Source of the DNA: an uncultured bacterium
GTDB taxonomy: Bacteria > Bacteroidota > Rhodothermia > Rhodothermales > Rubricoccaceae
Assembly (NCBI GenBank): GCA_947493945.1
Contig: CANLSR010000001.1
Location: 124,001-188,000, forward strand
Reading direction: 5' to 3'
DNA length: 64,000 nt
In this document: one piece after another, positions 42,557 through 51,049 of the stretch
Position numbering within the stretch: position 1 is the stretch's first letter
Layout of the letters: each line of letters begins with the position of its first letter
The notes under the pieces: model-generated
The model's database searches: none
What the model was told of the DNA's origin: nothing
What the model saw: the letters and a program-made list of their open reading frames with translations, nothing else
Position numbers and translations under genes: made by a program

Positions 42557-42570
42557 GGCCAGCGTCCGCC

Positions 42571-42609
42571 GCTGGCGCCCGGCGCTGGCGCCCGGCGCTG
42601 GCGCCCGGC
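42571..42609. repeat. Three tandem copies of a 13-base unit
   Basis: GCTGGCGCCCGGC is repeated three times exactly (42571-42583, 42584-42596, 42597-42609), just before the nucleoside transporter gene. The unit again starts with GCTGGCG. Copy number may vary between strains. Confidence 0.85.
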
Positions 42610-42740
42610 GTGGCCGGGAGGGTGGGGCCGCACCGCCGGCCGGCCCGGCGCCGACGGTGGTCGCCAGCGGGCGGCGGGCGCGCCCGGGGCGCCCAGACGT
42701 GGGGCGCCGGCTATCTTCGCGGCCCCCCTCCCCCGCCTGC

Positions 42741-44132
42741 ATGGACCTCGTCTCGATCGGCCGCGGACTCCTCGGCCTCCTCGGCATCCTCGCCCTCGCC
42801 TTCGCGCTCTCGTCCGACCGCGGCCGGATCAACTGGCGGACCGTGGGCGCGGGGCTCCTGCTCCAGCTGGTCTTTGCGGTCCTGTTCCTCAAGGGCGACG
42901 TGCTGGCCGAGACGTTCTCGCCGTTCGGGTGGCCCAAGCTGGCGTTCGCGGGCGTGGCCGGCCTGTTCGTGGCGTTCCTCTCGGCCGTCGAGGCCGGCGC
43001 GACGTTCGTGTTCGGCACGCTGGCGCTCTCGCCCGGCGCCGACGGCTCGCTGGGCTTCTTCTTCTTCGCCTACGTGCTCCCGACGGTGGTCGTGTTCGCG
43101 GCGCTGATGTCGATCCTGTACTACCTCGGGATCATGCAGTGGATCGTGCAGGGCGTGGCGTGGGTCGTGCGGCGGGCGCTGGGCACGTCCGGCCCGGAGT
43201 CGCTGTCGGTGAGCGCCAACATCTTCGTGGGCCAGACCGAGGCGCCGCTCGTGATCAAGCCCTACATCAAGTCGCTCACGCGGTCGGAGCTCATGGCCGT
43301 CATGACCGGCGGCATGGCTACCATCGCCGGCGGCGTGCTGGCGTCCTACGTCGCGTTCCTGGGCGAGCGCTACGCGGCCGTGGCCGGGATCGCCGTCGAG
43401 GCCGGCCAGCAGCTGTTCGCCGAGCAGCTCTTGGGCGCCAGCGTGATGGCGGCGCCGGCGGCGCTGGTGCTGGCCAAGATCCTGATCCCCGAGACGCGCC
43501 AGATCACAGACCCCGACACCCGGCTGGTGACCGACGCCGGCGAGGCCACCCAGCCGTCCACCTCCAGCGACCAGGCCACGGAGGCGACGCTGGAGGACCT
43601 GGCCGACGCCGGCCCCAAGAACGTCATCGACGCCGCGGCGACGGGCGCCGCCGACGGCCTCGGCCTGGCCCTCAACATCGGCGCGATGCTGATCGCGTTC
43701 CTGGCCCTGATCGCGATGTTCAACGGGATCATCGACTGGGGCGCGGGCCTGTTCGGATACACCATGACGCTGGAGAGCGTCCTGGGCGTGGTGCTGGCGC
43801 CCATCGCCTGGCTCATCGGCGTGCCGACGGCCGACATCACCACGTTCGGCGGCTTCCTGGGGACGAAGGTGATCGCCAACGAGTTCGTGGCCTACAGCCA
43901 GTTTGCCGACGCGCTGGGCGCGGGCTCGCTCCAGCCCAAGACCATCATCATGGCGACGTTCGCGCTGTGCGGGTTCGCCAACCTGTCGTCGATCGGCATC
44001 CAGATCGGGGGCATCGGCCCGCTGGCGCCCGAGCGGACGGGCGAGATCGCCAGCCTGGGCCTGCGCGCCGTGCTCGCGGGCACGCTCGCCAACCTGATGA
44101 CGGCCACCATCGCCGGCGTGCTGCTGGGGTAG
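42741..44132 (+). CDS. Concentrative nucleoside transporter (CNT family)
   Basis: Encodes 463 residues with about 10 membrane segments. It is an ion-coupled nucleoside importer of the inner membrane. The substrate-site motifs are intact: GQTEAPLVIKPY near residue 172, MTGGMATIAGGVLASY, GTKVIANEFVAYSQF and CGFANLSSIGIQIGG. An insertion of about 55 polar residues (about 255-300, rich in Asp, Thr, Glu) separates the two halves. TATCTTCG at 42712-42719, 21 bases before the ATG, may be its -7 box. Confidence 0.95.
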   Translation: MDLVSIGRGLLGLLGILALAFALSSDRGRINWRTVGAGLLLQLVFAVLFLKGDVLAETFSPFGWPKLAFAGVAGLFVAFLSAVEAGATFVFGTLALSPGADGSLGFFFFAYVLPTVVVFAALMSILYYLGIMQWIVQGVAWVVRRALGTSGPESLSVSANIFVGQTEAPLVIKPYIKSLTRSELMAVMTGGMATIAGGVLASYVAFLGERYAAVAGIAVEAGQQLFAEQLLGASVMAAPAALVLAKILIPETRQITDPDTRLVTDAGEATQPSTSSDQATEATLEDLADAGPKNVIDAAATGAADGLGLALNIGAMLIAFLALIAMFNGIIDWGAGLFGYTMTLESVLGVVLAPIAWLIGVPTADITTFGGFLGTKVIANEFVAYSQFADALGAGSLQPKTIIMATFALCGFANLSSIGIQIGGIGPLAPERTGEIASLGLRAVLAGTLANLMTATIAGVLLG

Positions 44133-44237
44133 GCCGGGGCCGCCGCGGCCGCGCCGGCTCCGCCAGCCGGGCGGGGCCCGACGCGGCGATGGGACGAACC
44201 CGCGACGCCGCGCCCCTCCCTCATCCCCCCATCTCCC

Positions 44238-44708
44238 ATGCTCCTCGCCGTCGACCTGGGGCTGCGGACCGGCTTCGCCCTCTACGGCCGCGACGGGCGG
44301 CTGGTGAACTACCGCTCGCAGAACCTGGGCTCGCGCGCGCGGTTGCGCAAGGCGGCGGCGCGCGTGCTGGGCGACCACCCCGAGGCCGAGTGGCTGGTGC
44401 TGGAGGGCGGCGGAGACCTGGCTGAGATCTGGACCAAGGTGGGAAGGCGGACCGGGCTCAACGTCCGCGTGATCGGCGCGGAGACGTGGCGCCGGCCGCT
44501 GCTGCTCCCGCGCGAGCAGCGGTCGGGGGCGGGCGCCAAGAGCGCGGCCGACGGGCTGGCGCGCGCCGTGATCGAGTGGAGCGGCGCCAAGCGCCCCACC
44601 GGCGAGCTGCGGCACGACGCCGCCGAGGCCATCGCCGTGGGGCTGTGGGGCGTGCTCGCGGCCGGCTGGCTCGACGCCGTCCCCGAGCCGGTGCTCCGCC
44701 GCCGGTGA
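44238..44708 (+). CDS. RuvC/RNase H-fold protein of unknown function
   Basis: Encodes 156 residues. The N-terminal strand pattern LLAVDLGLRTGFALYG, the acidic LVLEGGGDLAE segment near residue 54 and the C-terminal RHDAAEAIAVGLWG correspond to the acidic positions of RuvC-type nucleases (first Asp, central Glu, C-terminal H-D-A-A-E). It is shorter than, and clearly different from, housekeeping RuvC. It could be a diverged resolvase-like nuclease or a binding protein of that fold. It has no operon partner with a known DNA role here. Confidence 0.75.
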   Translation: MLLAVDLGLRTGFALYGRDGRLVNYRSQNLGSRARLRKAAARVLGDHPEAEWLVLEGGGDLAEIWTKVGRRTGLNVRVIGAETWRRPLLLPREQRSGAGAKSAADGLARAVIEWSGAKRPTGELRHDAAEAIAVGLWGVLAAGWLDAVPEPVLRRR

Positions 44709-44769
44709 CGCCCCGCGCCGCCTGTGCCCCGTCCGCGCGAGGGACGCCGGCGCGGAGACGGGCTCCGGA

Positions 44770-44792
44770 GCTGGCGGACGCGCTCCGCCAGC
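44770..44792. repeat. GCTGGCGGA hairpin
   Basis: Perfect 9-base arms (44770-44778 and 44784-44792) with a 5-base loop, in the gap between the RuvC-fold gene and the PHA-system gene. It belongs to the GCTGGCGG hairpin set. Confidence 0.55.
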
Positions 44793-44874
44793 GGGGCGGG
44801 GTCCGGGTTGCGCATGTCGGGGATTCCCCTGTCCCGGCGGACGAACCCGGCCGGCCGGATCGCGTACGCCCTCC

Positions 44875-45150
44875 ATGCCCGACATCCTGATCACTCGCGC
44901 CCACTCGCTCGGCCTCGACGGCGCCCGCCGGGCCGCCGCGGACGTGGCCGAGCGCCTCCGCCGCGACTTCGGCGTCGCCACGCGCCGCGACGGCGACACG
45001 GTCTGGGTGGAGGGGCGCGGCGTCACCGGCCGGCTCGACGCCGGGCCGGACGAGGTCCGCGTCGAAGCCCGGCTCGGGCTGGTGGCGCGCCCCTTCCGCC
45101 GGCGGCTCCGCCGCGAGATCGAGACCGAGCTCGACCGCCTCACCTCCTGA
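44875..45150 (+). CDS. Polyhydroxyalkanoic acid system family protein
   Basis: Encodes 91 residues. The pattern ILITRAHSLGLDGARRAAADVAERLRRDFG followed by a beta segment (VWVEGRGVTGRLDAGPDEVRVEARLGLVARPFRRRLRREIE) matches the small PHA_gran_rgn family, found near polyhydroxyalkanoate genes in Proteobacteria but also without them. No PHA synthase is in the window, so a role in granules is doubtful. The next gene follows after 11 bases. Confidence 0.8.
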   Translation: MPDILITRAHSLGLDGARRAAADVAERLRRDFGVATRRDGDTVWVEGRGVTGRLDAGPDEVRVEARLGLVARPFRRRLRREIETELDRLTS

Positions 45151-45161
45151 CCCCGACCCCC

Positions 45162-45863
45162 ATGTCCGCCTCCACTGCCGTCCGACGGTTCGTCCTCGAC
45201 CGCTTGTACCCGACCGTCCTCGACGGCGTCCCCGGCCTGGGCACGCCCCAGGCCGCCGCGGCGGAGGCCCGGGCCGCTGGCGGCTCGACCGACGAGCAGG
45301 TCGACCGGCTGGTCCGCCGTCCCATCACGCTCTCCGCCTCGGCCGGCTTCCTGAGCGGGCTGGGCGGGTGGATCACGCTGCCCGTCGTGCTGCCGGCCAA
45401 CATGGCGGCCGTGGCGAGCGTCCAGCTCCACATGGCCGCGTCGGTGGCCGCGCTGGCGGGCCTCGACCCGCGCTCGGGCGCCACGCGCGACCGCGTGCTG
45501 GCGTGCCTGGTCGGGAGCGGCCCCGCCGACCCGGCGCGCGACGCGGAGCAGGAGACGCTGGACCGCGTGGGGCTCAAGCTGGCCGAGCGCGGCGTCAACC
45601 TGGTGATCTCCGCGGCCGCGGGCGCGGCCAAGTGGGGCGCCAAGAAAGCGACGGGCCGGCTCCAGCGCCGGGCCCTCCGCGGGATCCCGTTCGTAGGCGG
45701 GTTCATCGGCGCCGCCTCCGACGGCTACATCACCATGAAGGTGGCCGAGGCCGCGCGCGACGAGTTCTTCGGCGGCATCTCGGAGTCCATCTTCCCCCCC
45801 TCCTCCGGCGACGGCCTGCCCGACGGCGTCGTCCCGGCGCCCAGCGACGAAACGGCGGTCTAG
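45162..45863 (+). CDS. EcsC-family protein
   Basis: Encodes 233 residues. It contains glycine/alanine-rich hydrophobic stretches typical of EcsC-like proteins: ASAGFLSGLGGWITLPVVLPANMAAVASVQLHMAASVAALAG, then NLVISAAAGAAKWGAKKATGRLQRRALRGIPFVGGFIGAASDGY. EcsC proteins are peripheral or membrane-associated with unknown biochemical role. It is likely co-transcribed with the PHA-system gene before it. Confidence 0.8.
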   Translation: MSASTAVRRFVLDRLYPTVLDGVPGLGTPQAAAAEARAAGGSTDEQVDRLVRRPITLSASAGFLSGLGGWITLPVVLPANMAAVASVQLHMAASVAALAGLDPRSGATRDRVLACLVGSGPADPARDAEQETLDRVGLKLAERGVNLVISAAAGAAKWGAKKATGRLQRRALRGIPFVGGFIGAASDGYITMKVAEAARDEFFGGISESIFPPSSGDGLPDGVVPAPSDETAV

Positions 45864-45943
45864 CCCCGCCGCCTGGCCCTACGCTACCCGCTGGCGGCGC
45901 CCGCCGGCCGACCCCTCCCCCTTTCATCCCTCCCCCCTCCCTG

Positions 45944-46333
45944 ATGAACCTCGTCCCCAACGAAACCGAAGCGGCCGAGGTCGCGGCCACCATCGACGAC
46001 GTCGAGCGCGGCCTGACCTCGATCCCGCTGTCCAAGGCCGTCAACAAGATCGACGACTGGAAGCGCAAGATCGAGGCCACCGAGCGCCAGGACCTGCTGC
46101 CGATCGCGGCCGGGCTCGGCGAGCTCCACCAGTCGCTCGTCGGCGAGGGCGTCGACGGCCTGCGCGTGGGCGCCATCCTGACGCGCCTCGGCGAGCAGAC
46201 CGAGGCCGCCGCCGACGACGTGAGCCCGGCCACGACCGGCGACACGACCGAGGACCTGGTCAAGAACCTCCAGCGGCTCGGGTCGCTCCTCCGCCACGCC
46301 GGCGCCGCCCTCACCGGCGCCCAGCCCCAGTAA
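45944..46333 (+). CDS. Tandem paralogue 1, helical protein of unknown function
   Basis: Encodes 129 residues, all-helical in appearance and acidic. It shares a pattern with the next two genes: LTS-xx-LSxA near the start, W(K/R/A)xxIE, DLxxIAxGLxxLxxxL, an LxxLGExTxxAA segment and a final LxxLGxxLxxAGAAL. No signal peptide or membrane segment is seen, so it is probably cytoplasmic. The family is not one I can name. 80 bases separate it from the EcsC-type gene; paralogue 2 begins 2 bases after its stop. Confidence 0.8.
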   Translation: MNLVPNETEAAEVAATIDDVERGLTSIPLSKAVNKIDDWKRKIEATERQDLLPIAAGLGELHQSLVGEGVDGLRVGAILTRLGEQTEAAADDVSPATTGDTTEDLVKNLQRLGSLLRHAGAALTGAQPQ

Positions 46334-46335
46334 CG

Positions 46336-46692
46336 ATGCGCGGATCCACCCCCGACGACGGGCGCGTAACGCTCGACCAAACCGAAGCGGCCTTGGACGG
46401 CCCCATCACGTCGCTCACGCCCAGCGCCGCGCTGGGCATCGTGGACCACTGGCGGACGGCCTGCCAGGACGCCACCGGGCTCGACGTGAGCGGCGTCGCC
46501 GCCGGCCTGAGCGACCTCCGCGACCTGCTCACCGGCGACCGCCTGGACGGCCGGGCCATCGCCGACACGCTCGCCGGGCTGGCGGAGGCCACGCGCAACG
46601 CGGCGGCCCAGTCGCCCGACGAGCGCGTGACGCCGCGCCTGGAGCGGATCGCGGTCAACCTCGACCGCGCCGCGTCGATGCTCGGCGCCTAG
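46336..46692 (+). CDS. Tandem paralogue 2, helical protein of unknown function
   Basis: Encodes 118 residues and is tightly coupled to paralogue 1. The shared pattern is seen in ITSLTPSAALGIVDHWR, VSGVAAGLSDLRDLL, IADTLAGLAEATRNAAAQ and the final LERIAVNLDRAASML. It is more diverged than copies 1 and 3. The function is unknown. A terminator-like hairpin follows its stop. Confidence 0.78.
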   Translation: MRGSTPDDGRVTLDQTEAALDGPITSLTPSAALGIVDHWRTACQDATGLDVSGVAAGLSDLRDLLTGDRLDGRAIADTLAGLAEATRNAAAQSPDERVTPRLERIAVNLDRAASMLGA

Positions 46693-46708
46693 CGCCGGAC
46701 GCCTCATC

Positions 46709-46752
46709 GGCCCGCTCTCGCCTTGGGGCTGGGGCGGGCCTCTTTGTTTTCT
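46709..46752 (+). terminator. Terminator-like hairpin after paralogue 2
   Basis: GGCCCGC (46709-46715) pairs with GCGGGCC (46734-46740), extended by a wobble and one further pair, and is followed by the T-rich TCTTTGTTTTCTC. The 18-base loop is long. It ends the unit of paralogues 1 and 2, so paralogue 3 probably has its own promoter or depends on read-through. Confidence 0.7.
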
Positions 46753-46769
46753 CTCTTCTCCCCCCTCTC

Positions 46770-47360
46770 ATGTCCACCGATTCCGACCGCCCCACCGAGG
46801 ACGGCATGTCCATTTTCAGCACGCTCGAAGCCTTCAAGGACGGCCTGACCTCGACCCTCTCGCCTGCCGCCGCCGCCGACGTCTGCCGAGGCTGGGCCAC
46901 CAAGATCGAGGACGCCGACCGCCCCGACCTGCTCGGCATCCGCGACGGGCTGGTGACGCTCGCCCGCCAGCTGACCGACCAGCAGGCCGAGGGACGGGCC
47001 ACCGCCGCCGACATCGGCGCCACGATGGAGCGCCTGGGCACCCACACGAGCGAGGCGGCCTCGACCATCGACGAGGCGCACCTCCAGGCCCCCCTGCGCC
47101 AGTTGGGCGGCTACCTCAAGGCCGCCGGCATCGCGCTCGGTGGCGGCTCGCGCCCCGACGAGATCCAGGGCATCTCGACCGACACCGACGACACGCCCGG
47201 CGACCCGGAGCTGCGCACCGCCAACGCGGCGCCGGACGTCTCGGGCGAGGCGCTCGACCCGGACCGCGCCGGCGCCAAGACGACGCACGCCGACTTGAGC
47301 GACGACGTGAACGACATCCCGGGCGACGAGACGCCGGGCACGGCGCTCAACCCGCACTGA
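46770..47360 (+). CDS. Tandem paralogue 3, helical protein with acidic tail
   Basis: Encodes 196 residues. The first about 125 follow the family pattern (DGLTSTLSPAAAADVCRGWA, IRDGLVTLARQL, MERLGTHTSEAA, LRQLGGYLKAAGIAL). It has an additional C-terminal acidic, Asp/Thr/Pro-rich tail of about 65 residues with repeats of D-x-P-G-D type (DTPGDPE, DIPGDETPG). The tail appears disordered. The start could also be the ATG at 46806. The function is unknown. Confidence 0.8.
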   Translation: MSTDSDRPTEDGMSIFSTLEAFKDGLTSTLSPAAAADVCRGWATKIEDADRPDLLGIRDGLVTLARQLTDQQAEGRATAADIGATMERLGTHTSEAASTIDEAHLQAPLRQLGGYLKAAGIALGGGSRPDEIQGISTDTDDTPGDPELRTANAAPDVSGEALDPDRAGAKTTHADLSDDVNDIPGDETPGTALNPH

Positions 47361-47367
47361 CCCGCCG

Positions 47368-47398
47368 CCCCGCTGGCGGAGAGCTCCCGCCAGCGGGG
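47368..47398. repeat. CCCCGCTGGCGG hairpin after paralogue 3
   Basis: Perfect 12-base arms (47368-47379 and 47387-47398) with a 7-base loop, 7 bases after the stop. It is the longest GCTGGCGG hairpin seen in the window. No U-tract follows. Confidence 0.6.
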
Positions 47399-47450
47399 CA
47401 TGTGCGAGGGCTGCGCAGATTTTTCCCCCGGACCGCCCCGCCTGCCCCTC

Positions 47451-47458
47451 TATCTTTG
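47451..47458 (+). promoter_or_regulatory. TAnnTTTG-type promoter box upstream of ppiD
   Basis: TATCTTTG matches the TAnnTTTG -7 element known from Bacteroidota sigma-A promoters, in an otherwise GC-rich gap, and a T-run (47421-47425) lies upstream. The ppiD start is 87 bases downstream. Resemblance only. Confidence 0.4.
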
Positions 47459-47544
47459 TCGCCACGAGCGAGCCGGTCCCAAGCCGGCTCGCGCTGCATC
47501 CGGGCGTGCCCGGGCCAGACAACCCGCGGAGGCGGACGAGAGAC

Positions 47545-49623
47545 ATGGCAGGTATGATGAACAGCATCCGGGAGCGCGCCGGCGGCGTGATGGTGGGCGT
47601 GCTCGTGGTCGCCTTCGGCGGCCTGTGGGCGCTCCAGGACTCGGGCGCCTTCGACGCCGTCGGCCGCGGGCCGGACGCGCGCGTCATCGGCGAGGTGGAC
47701 GGCGAGCCCATCGAGGGCGAGCTCTACAACCGCGCCGTGACCCAGCAGACCGACGCCTACCAGGCCCAGGGCGCCCCGGTCACGGGCGCGCTCCAGCGCC
47801 AGATCGAGGACTCGGTGTTCGACCAACTGGTGGACGCCACGCTCGTCGAGCGCGAGATGGACCGGCTGGGCGTCGAGGTCAGCGACGACGAGGTGTTCGA
47901 GCTCATCACCGGGCCCAACCCCGACCCGCTCATCGCCCAGGTCTTCCCCGACGGCCAGGGCGGCGTCGACCGGGCCGCGCTCCAGCAGGTGGTCGAGGAC
48001 CCCCAGTTCGGCGAGCAGCTCGCGGCCATCGAGGAGCAGGTCCGCCGCAACCGGCGCCAGGCCAAGCTGGGCGCGCTCATCACCGCGACCGTCCGCGTGA
48101 GCCCGACCGAGGTCGCCGAGGCGTTCGTGCGCCAGAACCGCCGCGCCGACGCCGAGTTCGTGGCGCTCCGCTACGCCGCCGTGCCCGACGATCAGGTCGA
48201 GGTCTCCGACCGCGACCTCCAGAGCTACTACCGCGACCACCGCGACGACTACGAGCGCGGCGCGAGCTACGCCATCGAGTACGTGGCCTTCGACAAGACG
48301 CCGACCGGCGCCGACTCCTCGCGCGCTACCAACGAGCTGTCGCGGCTGGTCGGGGGCTTCCGCACGGCGCCCGACCCGGTCGCGTACGCGCGGCGGAACT
48401 CGTTCGGCGCCGCCGTCGACCCCCAGTACGTGAGCGCCGGCGACCTGCCGACCGAGCTGGCGACGGCCGTTTACTCGAACCTCACCCCGGGCCGCGTGGT
48501 CGGGCCGGTGGTGGCGGGCGACCAGGCCATCGTGGCGCGCATCACCGGCGTCCGCCCGAGCGAGGACGCCGTCGTCCGCGCCCGCCACATCCTGCTGCCG
48601 GCCGACGCTGCCGACCGGGCGCGCGAGATCCGCGAGCGCATCAACAGCGGCCAGATCACGTTCGCCAACGCCGCCCGCCAGTTCTCCGTCGACGAGAGCA
48701 ACAAGAACCGGGGCGGCGACCTGGGCTGGTTCGGCCGCGGCCGGATGGTGCCCGAGTTCGAGGCCGCCGCGCTGGCGGCGCCGGCGGGCACGGTGATCGG
48801 GCCGGTCGAGTCCCAGTTTGGGCAGCACCTGATTCTGGTCGAGGGCCGCGAGTCGAACGAGGTGGAGCTGGTCCAGATCACGCGCCCTGTTGAGGCCGAC
48901 TTTGCCCGCGTGGTCGAGGAGGCCGAGGACTTCGTGGCGTTCCTGGACCTGGAGGACCGCGACTTTACCGAGGAGGCCCAGAGCCGCGGCATCGCGCCGA
49001 CGCCGGTGGTGGTCCAGGAGGAGCAGGGCACGATCCCGGGGATGGACTTGGGCCGCGACTTTTTCCGCTTCTTGCGCAACGCGGACATCGGCCAAGTCTC
49101 GGAGCCGTTCGACGCCGGCGGCAGCTTCGTCGTCGCCCGAGTGACGGACCGGACCGACGCGGGGCCGGCGCCCTTCGACGAGGTCCGCTCCCAAATCGAG
49201 TCCGAGGTGCTGTTGGAGCGCAAAAAGGACGTCCAGACGGCCGCGCTCCAGAGGGCCCTGGCCAGCTCCGGCTCGCTCGCGGCCCTGGCCAGCGCGACGG
49301 GGGCCACGGTCGAGAGGGCCTCGGACCTGTCCATGAACGGCGGCGCGATCCCGGGCTACGGCGTCGAGCCGCGCGCCGTCGGCGCGGCGTTCGGGCTCCA
49401 GCCCGGCCAGCAGAGCGGCGTCATCGCGGGCGACCAGGCCGCGTTCGTGCTCCGCACGACGGACCTGGTCGGCGGCACCGACGCCGAGCTCACGCCCGAG
49501 GTGCGGGAGTCGCTCCGCGATCAGCTCATCGCCAGCCAGCGACAGCGCGTGCTCCAGGCGTGGCTGCTGGGCCTCCGCGAGGACGCCGACGTCGAGGACT
49601 ACCGCGCCGACATCTTGGGCTAG
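47545..49623 (+). CDS. PpiD-like membrane-anchored periplasmic folding factor
   Basis: Encodes 692 residues from the ATG at 47545, which is preceded by a GGAGG stretch; an ATG 13 codons upstream adds a polar leader and is rejected. An N-terminal membrane helix (about 11-31), then a SurA-N/PpiD helical region, a complete parvulin domain (about 345-440; RARHILLP, NRGGDLGWFGRGRMVPEFE, FGQHLILVEGR) and a large C-terminal domain. It is a periplasmic chaperone anchored to the inner membrane. It stands alone. Confidence 0.93.
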   Translation: MAGMMNSIRERAGGVMVGVLVVAFGGLWALQDSGAFDAVGRGPDARVIGEVDGEPIEGELYNRAVTQQTDAYQAQGAPVTGALQRQIEDSVFDQLVDATLVEREMDRLGVEVSDDEVFELITGPNPDPLIAQVFPDGQGGVDRAALQQVVEDPQFGEQLAAIEEQVRRNRRQAKLGALITATVRVSPTEVAEAFVRQNRRADAEFVALRYAAVPDDQVEVSDRDLQSYYRDHRDDYERGASYAIEYVAFDKTPTGADSSRATNELSRLVGGFRTAPDPVAYARRNSFGAAVDPQYVSAGDLPTELATAVYSNLTPGRVVGPVVAGDQAIVARITGVRPSEDAVVRARHILLPADAADRAREIRERINSGQITFANAARQFSVDESNKNRGGDLGWFGRGRMVPEFEAAALAAPAGTVIGPVESQFGQHLILVEGRESNEVELVQITRPVEADFARVVEEAEDFVAFLDLEDRDFTEEAQSRGIAPTPVVVQEEQGTIPGMDLGRDFFRFLRNADIGQVSEPFDAGGSFVVARVTDRTDAGPAPFDEVRSQIESEVLLERKKDVQTAALQRALASSGSLAALASATGATVERASDLSMNGGAIPGYGVEPRAVGAAFGLQPGQQSGVIAGDQAAFVLRTTDLVGGTDAELTPEVRESLRDQLIASQRQRVLQAWLLGLREDADVEDYRADILG

Positions 49624-49638
49624 AGGATCGCGAGTAGA

Positions 49639-49680
49639 GGTAGAGGGTGGAGCTTCAGATCTGAGGCTCTATCCTCTACC
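49639..49680. terminator. Bidirectional hairpin between convergent ppiD and menE
   Basis: GGTAGAGGGTGGAGC (49639-49653) pairs at 13 of 15 positions with GCTCTATCCTCTACC (49666-49680), loop 12 bases. It stands between two converging genes and reaches into the last codons of menE. No long T-tract on either side, so its strength is uncertain. Confidence 0.55.
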
Positions 49681-51049
49681 CTGCATCATCCATTCTCTCC
49701 TGGGCGGTTTGCGCCAGCGCCGGGCGGTCCGGCTTGAGGCCCGCTGCGCCGGCCCACTCGTGGAACGCGACCGGGATCATAAAGCCGGGCAGCGACTCGC
49801 GGAGCGCGTCCGCCAGCGCGGCGGCGTCGAGAGGGTGGCCGGCCGTGGGGAGGATCCAGGCGACGGGGCGGGCGCCAAACTCGGCGTCGGCCACAGGTAC
49901 CACGATGGCCTCGGCGACACCGTCTAGCGACAGGAGCGCCGCTTCGATGGCCTCGGGGCGGATGTTCTCGCCTCCCGAGATGAACTGGAGATCGCGGCGG
50001 CCCGTCACCACCAACCGGTCGTCGGCGTCAAGGTGTCCCAGGTCGCCGGTGGCGTGCCACGGGCCGAGCGGCCGGATCTCAGTCCCGTCCATCACGGCCG
50101 CCAGCACCGCGCCGCCGACCTCGATCTCGCCGGCGGACGAGATCCGCACGTCCCGGCCCGCCATCGGACGGCCCGATGTGTCGAGGTCGTCGCCGGGCGC
50201 GGTCGCCGTCACCGTCGACGTCATCTCGGTCATGCCGTAGGACACGCACACCGGCACCCGCTGGCGGACGGCGCGGGCGAGCAGGTCGGGCGGGATGGCG
50301 CTGCCGCCCAGCAGGACCGCGCGCAGGCCTGACAGGTCGGCACCGGCATCTAGCAGGCGGCCTAGCTGAGTCGCCACCAACGAGGCGTGCGTCGGGCGCA
50401 GCCGAGCCACGCGCTCTTCGGGCGGCATCTCGGGCGGAGGCACCGCCAGCGTCGCGCCGGCCACCACGCATCGCACCACCACGCCCAGCCCGCCGACGTG
50501 GTACAGCGGGAGGTCCAGCAGCCAGCGGTCGCCTGGCCGCAAGTCCAGCCGCTCGATCACGCCGTGCGCACTCTGCACATGGTTGTCCACCGTGTGGACG
50601 ATGGCCTTGGGCCGCCCCGTCGAGCCGGACGTGTGGACGACCGTCCACGGCTGGCCGCTGTCCAGGTCGGGCGTTGGGCCGCCGGCTGCGCGCTCGCCCA
50701 CGACCTCCGCCAGCGGGACGGTCGGAAGGCTCAAGTCGCTCGGGTCGTCGGTGAGCAACCGGTCGATGCCGAGCCGGCGGCAAGCGTCCGCGACGGCGGC
50801 GGCCGTCCAGCGCGTCGAGAGCGGGACGACCAGGCGTCCGGCGCGGAGCGCGGCCAGCAGCAGCACGACGAGGGCCGGCGAGGTCCTGGCGCGGACGGCG
50901 ACCCGTTCGGGCCCGCCCTCCAAGACGCGGGCGGCCCCGCTGACGCGGGCGGCCAGTTCGGCCCACGACCACGCCTCGGCGCCGGTGACGAGGGCGGCGG
51001 CCTCCGGCCGCGCCTCGGCCTGCTGGCGGACCGGATCGGGAGTCGTCAC
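49676..51049 (-). CDS. menE: o-Succinylbenzoate-CoA ligase MenE
   Basis: Encodes 457 residues. It activates o-succinylbenzoate with ATP and CoA in menaquinone synthesis. It is an ANL-superfamily enzyme: P-loop TSGSTGRPKAIVHT, YGMTEMTST (A5 motif), the ATGDLGHLD aspartate (A7), GRRDLQFISGGENIRP (A8) and C-terminal Lys in GLKPDR. Neighbouring menC, menA and menB settle the substrate. It overlaps menC by 4 bases. Confidence 0.95.
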   Translation of the reverse strand: MTTPDPVRQQAEARPEAAALVTGAEAWSWAELAARVSGAARVLEGGPERVAVRARTSPALVVLLLAALRAGRLVVPLSTRWTAAAVADACRRLGIDRLLTDDPSDLSLPTVPLAEVVGERAAGGPTPDLDSGQPWTVVHTSGSTGRPKAIVHTVDNHVQSAHGVIERLDLRPGDRWLLDLPLYHVGGLGVVVRCVVAGATLAVPPPEMPPEERVARLRPTHASLVATQLGRLLDAGADLSGLRAVLLGGSAIPPDLLARAVRQRVPVCVSYGMTEMTSTVTATAPGDDLDTSGRPMAGRDVRISSAGEIEVGGAVLAAVMDGTEIRPLGPWHATGDLGHLDADDRLVVTGRRDLQFISGGENIRPEAIEAALLSLDGVAEAIVVPVADAEFGARPVAWILPTAGHPLDAAALADALRESLPGFMIPVAFHEWAGAAGLKPDRPALAQTAQERMDDAG

